Source: Microbacterium sp. SS28 (GTDB lineage: Bacteria; Actinomycetota; Actinomycetes; Actinomycetales; Microbacteriaceae). Taken from it: a stretch of 64,000 nt of DNA. The DNA is taken from contig NZ_JAKWJP010000003.1 in NCBI RefSeq assembly GCF_022761035.1, positions 434,001 to 498,000 of the forward strand. Direction: 5' to 3'. The position numbers were made by a program, and so were the translations under genes. The stretch's first letter is position 1. Every line of letters begins with the position of its first letter. Below, piece after piece: positions 25,382-34,237 of this stretch. The notes beneath the pieces are model-generated. The model was not told the DNA's origin, searched no databases, and saw only the letters and a list, made by a program, of their open reading frames with translations.

Positions 25382-27015
25382 GATCGGCGTTTCCCTTCGT
25401 CGTCGTTCCATTCGGCGGGAGGTTCGTCTCCCGGAATCAGGTCGTGCGGCCGCTCGAGGCGCTCTTCGCCCTCGCTCAGCGCGGGGTCTTCGAGGGCCTC
25501 GGCGAGCTCGGGCTCGGTCACGACGGCCGCTGTTCCGGCCGCCTTGCGGCGGCGCTTGAAGAACCGGCGAGCGCTCGCGAGCTCGACCATGTCGCGCCGG
25601 AACCGCGGCCACACGAGCGCCACGAGGCCGAGCCACGCGAGCAGCACGAGGCCGCCCACGATGACGCGGATGAACGGCAGCTCGGGGTCGATCCAGATCG
25701 TCGAGAAGCCCGACACGACGCAGCCGAGGCCGAACACGATGATCGCGCGGGCGCCGTTGAAGAACATCGCGCCGACGGGGGCGTCCGACGAGCGGCGCAC
25801 CCACAGCAGCGAGAGCGGCCACATGATCGCGATCGAGGCCGAGTACGCGATCGCGACGCCGTACATGCCCCAGATCGAGCCGACGAGGATCGCGACGATC
25901 ATGAGCGGGCGCGTCACGAGCGAGTAGTACAGGTTCTGCCGCATGAGCCCCTTGGACAGGAAGACCCAGTAGCTCGCGTAGCCCGCGGCCTGGAAAAAGC
26001 CCGCGACGAGCAGGATGCGGAAGACCGGCACGGCTTCGAGCCACTGCGGGCCGAGCATGATCCGGATGACGGACTCGGCCTGTGCGCCGAGCAGGGCGAG
26101 CACGGCGCCGATGACCGAGAGGAGCGCCGTCTGCCCGAACGTGATGAAGGCGGCGTAGCGCGCCTTGTCGTCCTGCAGCCGCGACAGCACGGGCAGTGCG
26201 ACGCGCGTCGAGGGCGCGTTGAGCTGCAGGAGCGGCAGCATCATCAGCTGGAAGGCGCGGTTGTAGAGACCGAGGTCGGCCGCGCCGAAGCGCGCGCCGA
26301 TGACGATCGAGTCGACGTTGCGGCTCGTGTATGTCAGCAGCTGCGTGCCGAACATGTTGACGCCGTACCCGAGCAGGCCCCGCATCGGCTCGCCGCGCGA
26401 GATGCCGCCGGGGAACCATCGGGCGAGGGCGATGAGGAAGCCGAGCGCCGCGACCGTCTGGCCGATCTGCTGGCCCACGAGCGCCCAGTAGCCCGTGCCC
26501 GCGAACGCCATCGCGAGTCCGACCGCGAGTCCGAGCGCCTGTGCACTGGTCTCGACGACGACGAGGCGGCCGAACCGGAGGTTGCGCGACATGTCGGCGC
26601 GGAACTGCGTCGACAGACCGTTGAGCAGGAACGTCACCGACAGCGCGGCCGCGATGGGCTGCAGTCGGTCGTCGCCGTAGAACGCCGCGATGAGCCACGA
26701 TGCCGAGATCGTCAGCAGCATGAGCGTCGCGCCCATCGACGCGTTGATCCAGAACAGGTTGTTCTTCTGCCCGCGGCTCAGGGTGCGCGCCTGGATCGCG
26801 GCGGAGCTCAGACCGAAGTCGCGGATGAGCTCGCCGACGCCGATGATGGCGGTCACCATGGCGAGCAGACCGTAGTCGGTCGGCGTCAGCAGGCGCGCCA
26901 GGATCATGATCCCGCCGAGCTGCACGACGATGCGGATTACCTGCCCCAGGACGGTGACGGCGGCGCCCCGCGACGCCGACTCTCCCAGGGACGTGTTCAC
27001 GTCCGTGCCCGTCAT
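25378..27015 (-). CDS. Wzx-type oligosaccharide flippase (MOP superfamily)
   Basis: A 545-residue membrane protein with about 12-14 helices, beginning GAAVTVLGQVIRIVVQLGGIMILARLLTPTDYG, the PST/Wzx pattern. It should move lipid-linked repeat units across the membrane. The cytoplasmic tail of about 60 residues after the last helix is charged (Arg/Glu-rich). It overlaps both neighbours by 4 bases. Confidence 0.92.
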   Translation of the reverse strand: MTGTDVNTSLGESASRGAAVTVLGQVIRIVVQLGGIMILARLLTPTDYGLLAMVTAIIGVGELIRDFGLSSAAIQARTLSRGQKNNLFWINASMGATLMLLTISASWLIAAFYGDDRLQPIAAALSVTFLLNGLSTQFRADMSRNLRFGRLVVVETSAQALGLAVGLAMAFAGTGYWALVGQQIGQTVAALGFLIALARWFPGGISRGEPMRGLLGYGVNMFGTQLLTYTSRNVDSIVIGARFGAADLGLYNRAFQLMMLPLLQLNAPSTRVALPVLSRLQDDKARYAAFITFGQTALLSVIGAVLALLGAQAESVIRIMLGPQWLEAVPVFRILLVAGFFQAAGYASYWVFLSKGLMRQNLYYSLVTRPLMIVAILVGSIWGMYGVAIAYSASIAIMWPLSLLWVRRSSDAPVGAMFFNGARAIIVFGLGCVVSGFSTIWIDPELPFIRVIVGGLVLLAWLGLVALVWPRFRRDMVELASARRFFKRRRKAAGTAAVVTEPELAEALEDPALSEGEERLERPHDLIPGDEPPAEWNDDEGKRRS

Positions 27016-28067
27016 CGGCGGCGGGCCACCCGTGAGATCGCCTGGCGGTACGCGCCTTCGATGATGCGGCCGACGTGGTCCCAGTCCCGTTCCGAGAGGT
27101 CCGGCTCGGCGGAGCGTTCCGCCGAGCGGACGGTCTCGAGCGCTTCGCGCAGGGTCTCGGCGCTCAGGTCGCCGTCGTACTCGAGGATCCAGCCCGGTCC
27201 GACCTCTTCGGAGAGTGCCGTGTTGGCGGGCGTCCGCGGTGCGAGCACGGGACGCGAGAGCGACATCGCGGCGAGGATCGCGCCGGAGTTGTGCATCTCG
27301 TTGTACGGCAGCACGACGAGCTCGGCGCGGCCGACCTCGTCGACGAGTTCGGCGTCCGAGACGTAGCGCAGGAGCGCCGTGATGCGCGGGTCGCGCTCGC
27401 AGTGCGCCTCGACCATCTCGCGCTGCCCCGTGCTGGGCGAGCCCACGATCCGCAGCGTCAGGTCGTCGCCGTCAAGCTCCGAGAAGACGGTCGCGAGCGC
27501 ATCGACGCCCTTGTAGGGACGGATGATGCCGAAGTAGACGATGCGGCCGGGCTCGGGCGCGGGCAGCGGGTGCGCCGCGTACGCCTTGCGGTAATGGCCG
27601 TGCAGCGCCGTGACGACGGGGCGGTCGGTCGGGGGCGTCGTCGTCGGGTTGAGCCGGATGTACACGTCGGTCGCGCGGTCGAACCGGCGCAGCGAGCGCC
27701 GTTCGGCGGCGCTGCCGGGCTCGTGCGGCTCGACGTTGTGCAGGTGCCGGACGATCGGGGTCCGAAGCACCTTGGCGCGCAGCAGGAAGGCGTCGAGATA
27801 CCGCCGGCGCGTGAACCGGCGCAGCGGCGTGCCGCCGCGGATCGTCAGCTCGGGCCAGTGCGCGTGGAAGACGTCGTAGCGCGAGAAGATCGCCTGCTTC
27901 CAGGAGAAGAACCGGTGGACGACCGCCGGATTGTCCATCCCGACCATCTGGTCGACGAACTTCGTGTGGCCGTCCGGCGGAACCAGCGTCTGCTGGACGG
28001 TGATCACCGCGGGACCGGAGGGGACCGGGTCCGCCGTGACGGCGGCACGATCGGCTGTTGTCGTCAT
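27012..28067 (-). CDS. GT-B glycosyltransferase (GT4-like)
   Basis: A 351-residue protein with FHAHWPELTIRG, RHLHNVEPH, the C-terminal GRIVYFGIIRPYKGVDALATVF and VVLPYNEMHNSGAILAAMSLSRPVLAP. The pattern is of GT4 relatives that act on lipid-linked sugars. The acceptor is unknown. I chose ATG 28067 after the unlikely basic leader of the longer frame. The flippase gene starts inside its stop codon. Confidence 0.85.
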   Translation of the reverse strand: MTTTADRAAVTADPVPSGPAVITVQQTLVPPDGHTKFVDQMVGMDNPAVVHRFFSWKQAIFSRYDVFHAHWPELTIRGGTPLRRFTRRRYLDAFLLRAKVLRTPIVRHLHNVEPHEPGSAAERRSLRRFDRATDVYIRLNPTTTPPTDRPVVTALHGHYRKAYAAHPLPAPEPGRIVYFGIIRPYKGVDALATVFSELDGDDLTLRIVGSPSTGQREMVEAHCERDPRITALLRYVSDAELVDEVGRAELVVLPYNEMHNSGAILAAMSLSRPVLAPRTPANTALSEEVGPGWILEYDGDLSAETLREALETVRSAERSAEPDLSERDWDHVGRIIEGAYRQAISRVARRR

Positions 28068-28218
28068 GGTGTGGCTCTCAGTCTTGGGGAACTGCTCGGA
28101 ACGATGACGACCCTGTCCGGATGCCACTGTAGCGATGATCGCGACAGGGCTGGACCCTCGACATCCGCTCGGCATCGAGTGTTTACGTGCTCGAAACCGA
28201 CGCGAATCGGATAAACCG

Positions 28219-29037
28219 TCAGGCTGCGGCGTGCGTTTTCCGTGCCGCCGCGCCCGTCCACAGGTCCGCCGGGAAGGCGTTCAGGAGCGGCTGCGGGTCC
28301 CAGTCCGCAATGGGCGGAGCGGGGTTCTCGAGGGCCTCCGCGACGGTCTGCGACGAGGGCGGGAGGGTGCGCCCCGTGCCCTCGTAGTAGTCGTGGTACT
28401 TGAACAGATCCTCGGCGCCCGGGAGCACGAGAGACGCCGGCACGCCGAACGTCTCGGCCAGGATGATCCCGTGCAGCGACGACGCCACGACGTGCGAGCT
28501 CTCGGCGATCGTGCGGATCGTCTTCCACACGCGGGTCGTCGGGTCGAGGAATCCCGGCTCGTCCTTCCAGCGGGGAACGTCGTGCAGATTCGGCACGACG
28601 GTCACGCCGCGTTTGCGGGGAACGACGGATGCCGCGAACTCGCGGAAGATCGTCGGCACGAGCAGCGCGGGGTCGCCGTAGACGGCCGGGGCGTCGATGC
28701 CGCGCTCGGCGAGCCAGGCGCGCGTGCGGGGTCCTCGGACCGCTCGGACGTCGAGGTGCGTGAAGCGGTAGGCGTCATCCGAGATCTTCCCGTTGCGCCC
28801 GCTTCCCCACACGGTGTCGCCCTCGCGACCGAAGTGCAGGACCGAGCCGACGCTCAGCAGACGGCGCTCGTCGGCGCGTCCGGGAACGCTCTTTGCGAGC
28901 TCCTTGACGATGAGCGGACCGAGCAGATCGCCGAAGTTGTTGGGGCGCTTGAGACGCGGAAGCGCGCGGGCGATGCGCCCGTCGCCGATGTGCCGGCGAG
29001 GGTTCCAGTGCACCAGTTCGACGCCGCGGAGCTTCAC
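28219..29037 (-). CDS. Polysaccharide pyruvyltransferase family protein
   Basis: A 272-residue PF04230-type protein: NNFGDLLGPLIVKELAKS early, GSGRNGK, VRGPRTRAWL, YGDPALLVP, and SSLHGIILAETFGVPASLVL. It would add pyruvate ketals to terminal sugars from phosphoenolpyruvate. The GTG start has GAGGGGG 7 bases before it and overlaps the stop of a 19-codon leader ORF (GTGA). It is the first full gene of the long minus-strand cluster. Confidence 0.88.
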   Translation of the reverse strand: MKLRGVELVHWNPRRHIGDGRIARALPRLKRPNNFGDLLGPLIVKELAKSVPGRADERRLLSVGSVLHFGREGDTVWGSGRNGKISDDAYRFTHLDVRAVRGPRTRAWLAERGIDAPAVYGDPALLVPTIFREFAASVVPRKRGVTVVPNLHDVPRWKDEPGFLDPTTRVWKTIRTIAESSHVVASSLHGIILAETFGVPASLVLPGAEDLFKYHDYYEGTGRTLPPSSQTVAEALENPAPPIADWDPQPLLNAFPADLWTGAAARKTHAAA

Positions 29038-29093
29038 GATGCGACCCCCTCGACAGTCGTGGTGGGCGCGTGGCGTTCGAGGCGTTGCGTCAT
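29034..29093 (-). CDS. 19-codon leader ORF before the pyruvyltransferase gene
   Basis: Reads MTQRLERHAPTTTVEGVAS and a stop that overlaps the next start (GTGA). TATCAT at 29102-29107 lies 8 bases before its ATG, so it would be read from nearly leaderless mRNA. It has no known family. The overlap suggests translational coupling to the start of the operon, or a leader-peptide control; both are inference. Confidence 0.4.
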   Translation of the reverse strand: MTQRLERHAPTTTVEGVAS

Positions 29094-29168
29094 AGCGTGG
29101 AATGATATCCAGCCCGCATGACGTCTCTTGACGCGTCGGCCGAAGTCATCGAAACGATTGCGACGTCT

Positions 29169-29184
29169 GTAACACGGTGGTAAC
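29169..29184 (+). promoter_or_regulatory. GTAAC-N6-GTAAC direct repeat upstream of the sugar transferase gene
   Basis: GTAACACGGTGGTAAC, two exact pentamers 11 bp apart and in the sense orientation of the downstream gene, as at ugd and wzy. Confidence 0.6.
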
Positions 29185-29191
29185 CCGCTGT

Positions 29192-29207
29192 TGGCGGATC
29201 ACCGCCA
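29192..29207. promoter_or_regulatory. 16-bp palindrome, candidate operator
   Basis: TGGCGG-ATCA-CCGCCA, a perfect 6-bp inverted repeat 7 bases after the GTAAC repeat. It could bind a dimeric repressor. Confidence 0.4.
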
Positions 29208-29305
29208 TCATGGAACACGGAATCCGTCTCTGGGGGGAGCGGGTGTGACTCCCCAAGATGGTCCCTGCCTTCCCCCCGAGGTCCGTGACTCGGAAGTGGG
29301 CATAC

Positions 29306-30805
29306 ATGGCAACTGTGACTGTGAAGAATGAGCTGGTTCTCGGGAGGAACGACTACCCGCAGGTGCGGGCGACCGCCCGGCCCCGTCCCTGGGAGCGTCG
29401 GTACGGGAGAGCCCTCGTGGCGTCCGACACCGCCGTGCTGGTGGCGGTCCTCGCTTTTGTACTGACCGTCGCGCCGCATCCCCGGCTCGTCGAGTTCCCG
29501 CGTTTCGACCTGCTGCTTCCCGTGATCGGAATCGCGGCAGCCGTATTCATCGGCATCCTCGCCCTGCTCTCCCTGACCGGCAGCCGCACGCCGCGCATCG
29601 TCGGCGTCGGAAGCCGCGAGTACCGCGCGCTCATCCAGTCGACGTTCCTGGCCTTCACGACGGCGGCGCTCCTGGCCTACGTCTTCGGAGTCGAGGGACT
29701 GCACTTCGTCCTCGCCTACGGCCTCGTCGGAACCATGGTCGCCCTCGTCCTCAGTCGCTGGGTCTGGCGACGCTGGCTCGTCACGCAGCGGCGCCAGGGA
29801 CGCATGGTCAACCGCGTGCTGCTCGTCGGGTCCGAGGAGTCCGTCGCGGCGACCTCGCGCGACCTCAAGCGCACGCCGGCCGCGGGCCTTCTCGTCGTCG
29901 GCGCGTGCACGCCGTCGGGCCGGATCGCGGACTACATCCCGGGCACCGACATCGCTGTGTCCGGTTCGGTCGACAGCGTCATCGAGGCGCTGCGGCGCGT
30001 CGAGGCCGACACCGTGCTGATCAGCAGCGCGAACGAGCTGAGCTCCGCGACCGTGCGCTCGCTGAGCTGGGAGCTCGAGCCGGGGCGCCACCACCTGATC
30101 GTGGCGCCGAGCCTCACCGACATCGGCGGTCCGCGCCTGCACACACGTCCCGTCGCAGGCCTGCCCCTCGTCCACGTCGAGACGCCGCGGTACACGGGCG
30201 GCAAGCTGCACGCCAAGCGCGCGTTCGACGTCCTCGCGGCGGGCGCCCTCATCGTCGTGCTCGCACCGGTGCTGATCTTCGTGGCGCTCGCTGTGCAGTT
30301 CACGAGCCCCGGCGGAGTGCTGTTCCGCCAGGAGCGCATCGGTCTGGGCGGCGAGAAGTTCCAGATGCTCAAGTTCCGTTCGATGTACGCCGATGCCGAG
30401 GCGCGCCTCGCAGACCTCACGCGGGACGAGGGCGAAAAGGGCAACGACATCATGTTCAAGATGAAGGACGACCCGCGCGTCACCGGCATCGGCAAGGTCC
30501 TGCGCCGCTTCAGCCTCGACGAGCTGCCGCAGCTGTTCAACGTCTTCCTGGGAGATATGGCGCTCGTGGGGCCCCGGCCCCCGCTCGAGCGCGAGGTCAC
30601 GCAGTACGCCGACACGGTGCACCGCCGGTTCCTCGTCAAGCCGGGCATCACGGGGCTGTGGCAGGTCAGCGGTCGCAGCGACCTCGACTGGGACGAGACG
30701 GTCCGTCTCGACCTCTTCTACGTCGAGAACTGGACGCTGACCGGCGACCTGACGATCCTGCTCAAGACGGTCAAGGCCGTGCTCAAGAGCGAGGGCGCGT
30801 ACTGA
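29306..30805 (+). CDS. Exopolysaccharide initiating sugar-1-phosphate transferase (polyprenyl glycosylphosphotransferase)
   Basis: A 499-residue protein that moves a sugar phosphate onto undecaprenyl phosphate, the first step of repeat-unit synthesis. It has four N-terminal helices, a CoA-binding-like middle (VLLVGSEESV) and the C-terminal PF02397 catalytic domain: RAFDVLAAG, FRQERIGLGG, LKFRSMYADAE, LDELPQLFNVFLGDMALVGP and KPGITGLWQVSGRSDL. I use ATG 29306; an earlier ATG at 29258 would add 16 residues without ribosome site. It is the only such enzyme seen, so it probably serves the main cluster. Confidence 0.94.
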   Translation: MATVTVKNELVLGRNDYPQVRATARPRPWERRYGRALVASDTAVLVAVLAFVLTVAPHPRLVEFPRFDLLLPVIGIAAAVFIGILALLSLTGSRTPRIVGVGSREYRALIQSTFLAFTTAALLAYVFGVEGLHFVLAYGLVGTMVALVLSRWVWRRWLVTQRRQGRMVNRVLLVGSEESVAATSRDLKRTPAAGLLVVGACTPSGRIADYIPGTDIAVSGSVDSVIEALRRVEADTVLISSANELSSATVRSLSWELEPGRHHLIVAPSLTDIGGPRLHTRPVAGLPLVHVETPRYTGGKLHAKRAFDVLAAGALIVVLAPVLIFVALAVQFTSPGGVLFRQERIGLGGEKFQMLKFRSMYADAEARLADLTRDEGEKGNDIMFKMKDDPRVTGIGKVLRRFSLDELPQLFNVFLGDMALVGPRPPLEREVTQYADTVHRRFLVKPGITGLWQVSGRSDLDWDETVRLDLFYVENWTLTGDLTILLKTVKAVLKSEGAY

Positions 30806-30869
30806 CCTCGGATTCCTGCTCGCACGATCGTCCCTTCGGGGGCTCATTGCCGATGAACGGGGACAGATC

Positions 30870-32861
30870 ATGACGAACACCGACACCGCCACGGTCCGGG
30901 CGGCCGCCCCGGCCACCGGGACCACCCGGCGCTACCTCACGGGTGTCCAGGGACTGCGCACGATCGCCGCGCTCCTGGTCGCGGTCTACCACATCTGGTT
31001 CGGGCGGGTCTCCGGCGGCGTCGACGTCTTCTTCGTCGTCGCCGGGTACTTCGCGACCCTCTCGCTGCTCAAACTCGCGACGATGGACTCGCGGGAACGC
31101 GCCGCCTCCATCGGCGGGTACTACCTGCGCACGGCTCGTCGTGTCTTCCCGTCCGCTGCCGTCGTGATCCTCTTCACGGTCGTGGCGGCGAGGTTCTGGA
31201 TGCCGCCGGCCCTGTGGGAGACGAACATCACGCACGGCGTCGCGAGCATCATCTTCGCCGAGAACTGGCAGCTCATCCGGTCGGCGACCGACTACCTCCA
31301 GCAGGGCGCGATGGCGTCACCGTTCCAGCAGTTCTGGGCGCTCTCGCTGCAGGTGCAGTTCTACGCGGTCTTCCCGCTGCTCGTCGCGCTGGCGGTGGCC
31401 GTCGCGGTGCGCCTGGGTCGCGACCCCCGCAAGATCGTCCTCGTCATGGCGGGCGTGATCTTCGCCGCCTCGTTCGCTTACTCCGTCTACCTCACCGCCA
31501 TCGACCAGCCGGTGGCGTACTTCAGCACCTTCACCCGCCTGTGGGAGTTCATGGCGGGCGTCGTCACGGCGATCCTGCTCACGCGGGAGATGCGCAACAA
31601 GACGGTCGCGGCGATCCTCGGGTGGGTCGGACTCATCGTCCTGCTGAGCCTCGGCGCGCTCTTCGACCTGTCGACGCTGTTCCCGGGCGCGGTCGCCCTC
31701 ATCCCCGTCAGCGCGGCGATCCTGATCATCGTGAGCGCCTGGAACGCCCGCGAGCCCGGGATCCTCCGAGCCCGACCCGTGCTGTGGTTCGCGGAGTCGT
31801 CCTTCGCGTTCTATCTGTGGCACTGGCCGCTGCTGATCTTCTACCGTCTCAACTTCGGCGAGGAGATGCCGTTCTTCGCGGGGCTGGCGATCCTCGTCGT
31901 CTCCGCCGTGCTCGCCGTCGCGACGACCAAGCTCGTCGAGGTGCCCATCCGCAACTCGCCGCTGCTGCGCCGGTCCGCGATCGCCACGATCGTCACCTGC
32001 GTGCTCGTGATGGTGCCCGCTGCGGGTGCCATCTGGTTGTGGAACAAGGGCGCGGACTCCGCCTACTCCGAGGCGCAGAAGGATGTCGAGGCCCACCTCG
32101 CAGGGCGGCCCATCGCCTCGGCGCCGGTTCCGGCGCCGATCTATGCGCGCGACGACAACGTCGACAGCTACACCAACGGATGCCACCAGTCGATCCGCGA
32201 CGCCGAGCTGATCGCCTGCGAGTCGGGCGTCGAGGACGGTTCACGCACGATCGTGCTGGTGGGCGGATCGCACTCCCTGCAGTGGCTGGAAGCGGTCAGG
32301 AGCACGGCCGAGGAGACCGACGCGCGGGTCATCGCGATGACCAAGAGCGGGTGCGTGTTCGGCGACATCAACGCATTCGGCGCGGACAGCTTCCACCCGT
32401 CGTGCGCCGTGTGGTCGGAAGCGGCGCTGCAGAAGATCCTCGCCGACCCGCCGACCGTCGTCGTCACGATCGGCTCACGGTCGATCGACGGCGTCGAAGA
32501 GGTCCCCGAGGGATACCGGATCTATTTCGACGCGCTCGCGGAAGCCGGCATCCCGGTGCTCGCGCTGCGTGACAATCCCTGGTTCCCGAACGATGTGCCC
32601 GTGTGTCTCGATGTGTTCGGCGAGGCGGGATGCTCCATCGATCGCGACGCCGTGTACGGCGATCTGAGCGACCTGGCGATCCCGGTTGCGGCCGGATTCA
32701 CGTTCCTCGACACGGCTGACGACTACTGCGACGAGTCCACGTGCGGCGTCGTGCAGGACGACGTTCTCATGTACCGCGACTCGAATCACCTGACGAAGAC
32801 GTGGACACTCACCAACGGCGATCACGTCGCGTCGGCGCTGCGGCAGAAGGTCCTGGGCTGA
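30870..32861 (+). CDS. OafA-type acyltransferase with C-terminal SGNH domain
   Basis: A 663-residue protein: an acyltransferase-3 membrane domain of about ten helices (GVQGLRTIAALLVAVYHIWF, GGVDVFFVVAGYF) up to about residue 385. An outside SGNH domain follows, with VLVGGSHSLQW (Ser) and DSNHLTK (Asp/His) near the C-terminus. Such fusions carry the acyl group across the membrane and pass it to the polymer by the SGNH part. It stands 64 bases after the sugar transferase gene and ends at a hairpin. Confidence 0.92.
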   Translation: MTNTDTATVRAAAPATGTTRRYLTGVQGLRTIAALLVAVYHIWFGRVSGGVDVFFVVAGYFATLSLLKLATMDSRERAASIGGYYLRTARRVFPSAAVVILFTVVAARFWMPPALWETNITHGVASIIFAENWQLIRSATDYLQQGAMASPFQQFWALSLQVQFYAVFPLLVALAVAVAVRLGRDPRKIVLVMAGVIFAASFAYSVYLTAIDQPVAYFSTFTRLWEFMAGVVTAILLTREMRNKTVAAILGWVGLIVLLSLGALFDLSTLFPGAVALIPVSAAILIIVSAWNAREPGILRARPVLWFAESSFAFYLWHWPLLIFYRLNFGEEMPFFAGLAILVVSAVLAVATTKLVEVPIRNSPLLRRSAIATIVTCVLVMVPAAGAIWLWNKGADSAYSEAQKDVEAHLAGRPIASAPVPAPIYARDDNVDSYTNGCHQSIRDAELIACESGVEDGSRTIVLVGGSHSLQWLEAVRSTAEETDARVIAMTKSGCVFGDINAFGADSFHPSCAVWSEAALQKILADPPTVVVTIGSRSIDGVEEVPEGYRIYFDALAEAGIPVLALRDNPWFPNDVPVCLDVFGEAGCSIDRDAVYGDLSDLAIPVAAGFTFLDTADDYCDESTCGVVQDDVLMYRDSNHLTKTWTLTNGDHVASALRQKVLG

Positions 32862-32862
32862 C

Positions 32863-32883
32863 CGGCGGAATATCCTTCCGCCG
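32863..32883 (+). terminator. Hairpin after the SGNH acyltransferase gene
   Basis: CGGCGGAA-TATCC-TTCCGCCG, a perfect 8-bp stem starting 2 bases after the stop codon. There is no T run. Confidence 0.7.
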
Positions 32884-32918
32884 AGACATCGTGCGCCGCG
32901 CAGAACCCGGCGAACGGG

Positions 32919-33098
32919 CTATTCCCGGATGCCGCCGCTCGGAGCCGGTCGGTACAGCACGTCCATCTCGCGCTGGTACTCGCCAACGGCGACGGAGCGG
33001 CCGATGGCGTGCGCGACGAACAGTGAGACGAGCAGCCACACCGCGAGGGTGCCGATGATGATGGCGGGCAGGCTGGTGGCGAGGGTTGGAGCTTCCAT
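32919..33098 (-). CDS. Small single-helix membrane protein (partner of 34238-34483)
   Basis: A 59-residue protein: a short outside part, one helix (about 10-32), then GRSVAVGEYQREMDVLYR in the cytoplasm. The ATG is preceded by GGAGAG at 9 bases. It resembles the product of 34238-34483 (TLAT, VW, VAxA[IL]GR, E), although the other is longer. The two bracket galU. Function is unknown. Confidence 0.6.
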   Translation of the reverse strand: MEAPTLATSLPAIIIGTLAVWLLVSLFVAHAIGRSVAVGEYQREMDVLYRPAPSGGIRE

Positions 33099-33171
33099 GG
33101 GCACGACTCTCCGTTGAGTGGTGGTGCAGGGCAGGAGGTGAAGCTTGCGCGCCAGCATAGCCCACATGCAG

Positions 33172-33208
33172 GAGGAGCCGCGAACCGGGAATCCGGTCGC
33201 GGCTCCTC
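33172..33208 (-). terminator. Hairpin downstream of galU
   Basis: GAGGAGCCGCG pairs with CGCGGCTCCTC and ACCGG with CCGGT, a 16-bp stem with a single bulged A and a GAAT loop, starting 15 bases after the galU stop. Confidence 0.85.
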
Positions 33209-33223
33209 GTGCGAGTTGTTCGA

Positions 33224-34117
33224 TCAGACGAGCGTGGGTGCGATCTCCTTAATCCAGGACGCGAGGTCAGGGCCCAGATCGTCGCGATCGAGGGCGAGCT
33301 GGATGCTGGACTTCAGGTAGTCCAGTCGATCGCCGGTGTCATAGCGGCGGCCGTCGAAGATCACCCCGAGCACGGGGCCGGCGATCTCGGCGTCGGCCGC
33401 GAGCGTCTCGAGCGCGTCGGTCAGCTGGATCTCGCCGCCCTTGCCCGGCTCGGTCGTCTCGAGCACGTCGAAGATCTCCGGCTTGAGCACATAGCGACCG
33501 ATGATCGCGAGGTCGCTGGGAGCGTCCGCAGCGGACGGCTTCTCGACGAGTCCCTTGATCGAGACGAGGTCGTCTTCGTCGGTGGCATCGACGTCGGCGC
33601 ATCCGTAGAGGTGGATCTGCGAGGGATCCACGCGCATGAGGGCGACGACCGTCGCGGATCGCGTCGTGGAGACCTCGATCATGCGCGAGAGCAGCGGGTC
33701 GCGCGCATCGATGAGGTCATCTCCGAGCATGACGGCGAAGGTCTCGTTGCCGACGTGCTTCTTGGCACGCAGGACCGCGTGACCGAGGCCCTTCGGGTCG
33801 CCCTGCCTGACGAAGTGGATGTCGGCGAGCGAGCTCGGCTCGACGACGCGGGCCAGCTTGCCGTGGTCGCCCTTCTGCTCGAGGGTGTGCTCGAGTTCGG
33901 TGACACGGTCGAAGTGGTTGGCGAGTGCGTTCTTGTTGCGCCCGATGATGACGAGGATGTCGTCGATTCCGGCGGCGACCGCCTCTTCCACCACGTACTG
34001 GATGGCGGGCTTGTCGACGACCGGAAGCATCTCCTTCGGCATCGCCTTGGTTGCCGGAAGGAAGCGCGTACCGAGGCCGGCGGCAGGAATGACTGCCTTG
34101 ATCGATGGAGTTGTCAT
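33224..34117 (-). CDS. galU: UTP-glucose-1-phosphate uridylyltransferase
   Basis: GalU makes UDP-glucose from glucose-1-phosphate and UTP. The 297-residue protein has the nucleotide-binding VIPAAGLGTRFLPATKAMPKEMLP, the family motifs GLGHAVLRAKK, MLGDD, LVEKP and GGEIQLTDAL. Product feeds Ugd and the glycosyltransferases of the cluster. It stands alone, with its own hairpin at 33172-33208 and small membrane-protein genes on both sides. Confidence 0.97.
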   Translation of the reverse strand: MTTPSIKAVIPAAGLGTRFLPATKAMPKEMLPVVDKPAIQYVVEEAVAAGIDDILVIIGRNKNALANHFDRVTELEHTLEQKGDHGKLARVVEPSSLADIHFVRQGDPKGLGHAVLRAKKHVGNETFAVMLGDDLIDARDPLLSRMIEVSTTRSATVVALMRVDPSQIHLYGCADVDATDEDDLVSIKGLVEKPSAADAPSDLAIIGRYVLKPEIFDVLETTEPGKGGEIQLTDALETLAADAEIAGPVLGVIFDGRRYDTGDRLDYLKSSIQLALDRDDLGPDLASWIKEIAPTLV

Positions 34118-34237
34118 GCCTCGACAGTAAAGAAGTCGCGTGAAGATTCGATTTCGGGGAGGTGACAGGCAGGCGCTGAATGCCGCGAAATGGCCGCGCC
34201 CCAGGTGAATCGGCTCGCTGCACGGCGTCCCGCGGTG

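Larger units (their letters stand above)
29094..29305. promoter_or_regulatory. Divergent control region of the exopolysaccharide cluster
   Basis: This gap between the two divergent arms holds TATCAT (29102-29107, minus arm), the GTAAC-N6-GTAAC repeat (29169-29184) and the palindrome TGGCGGATCACCGCCA (29192-29207). All are before the initiating sugar transferase gene. Confidence 0.6.
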
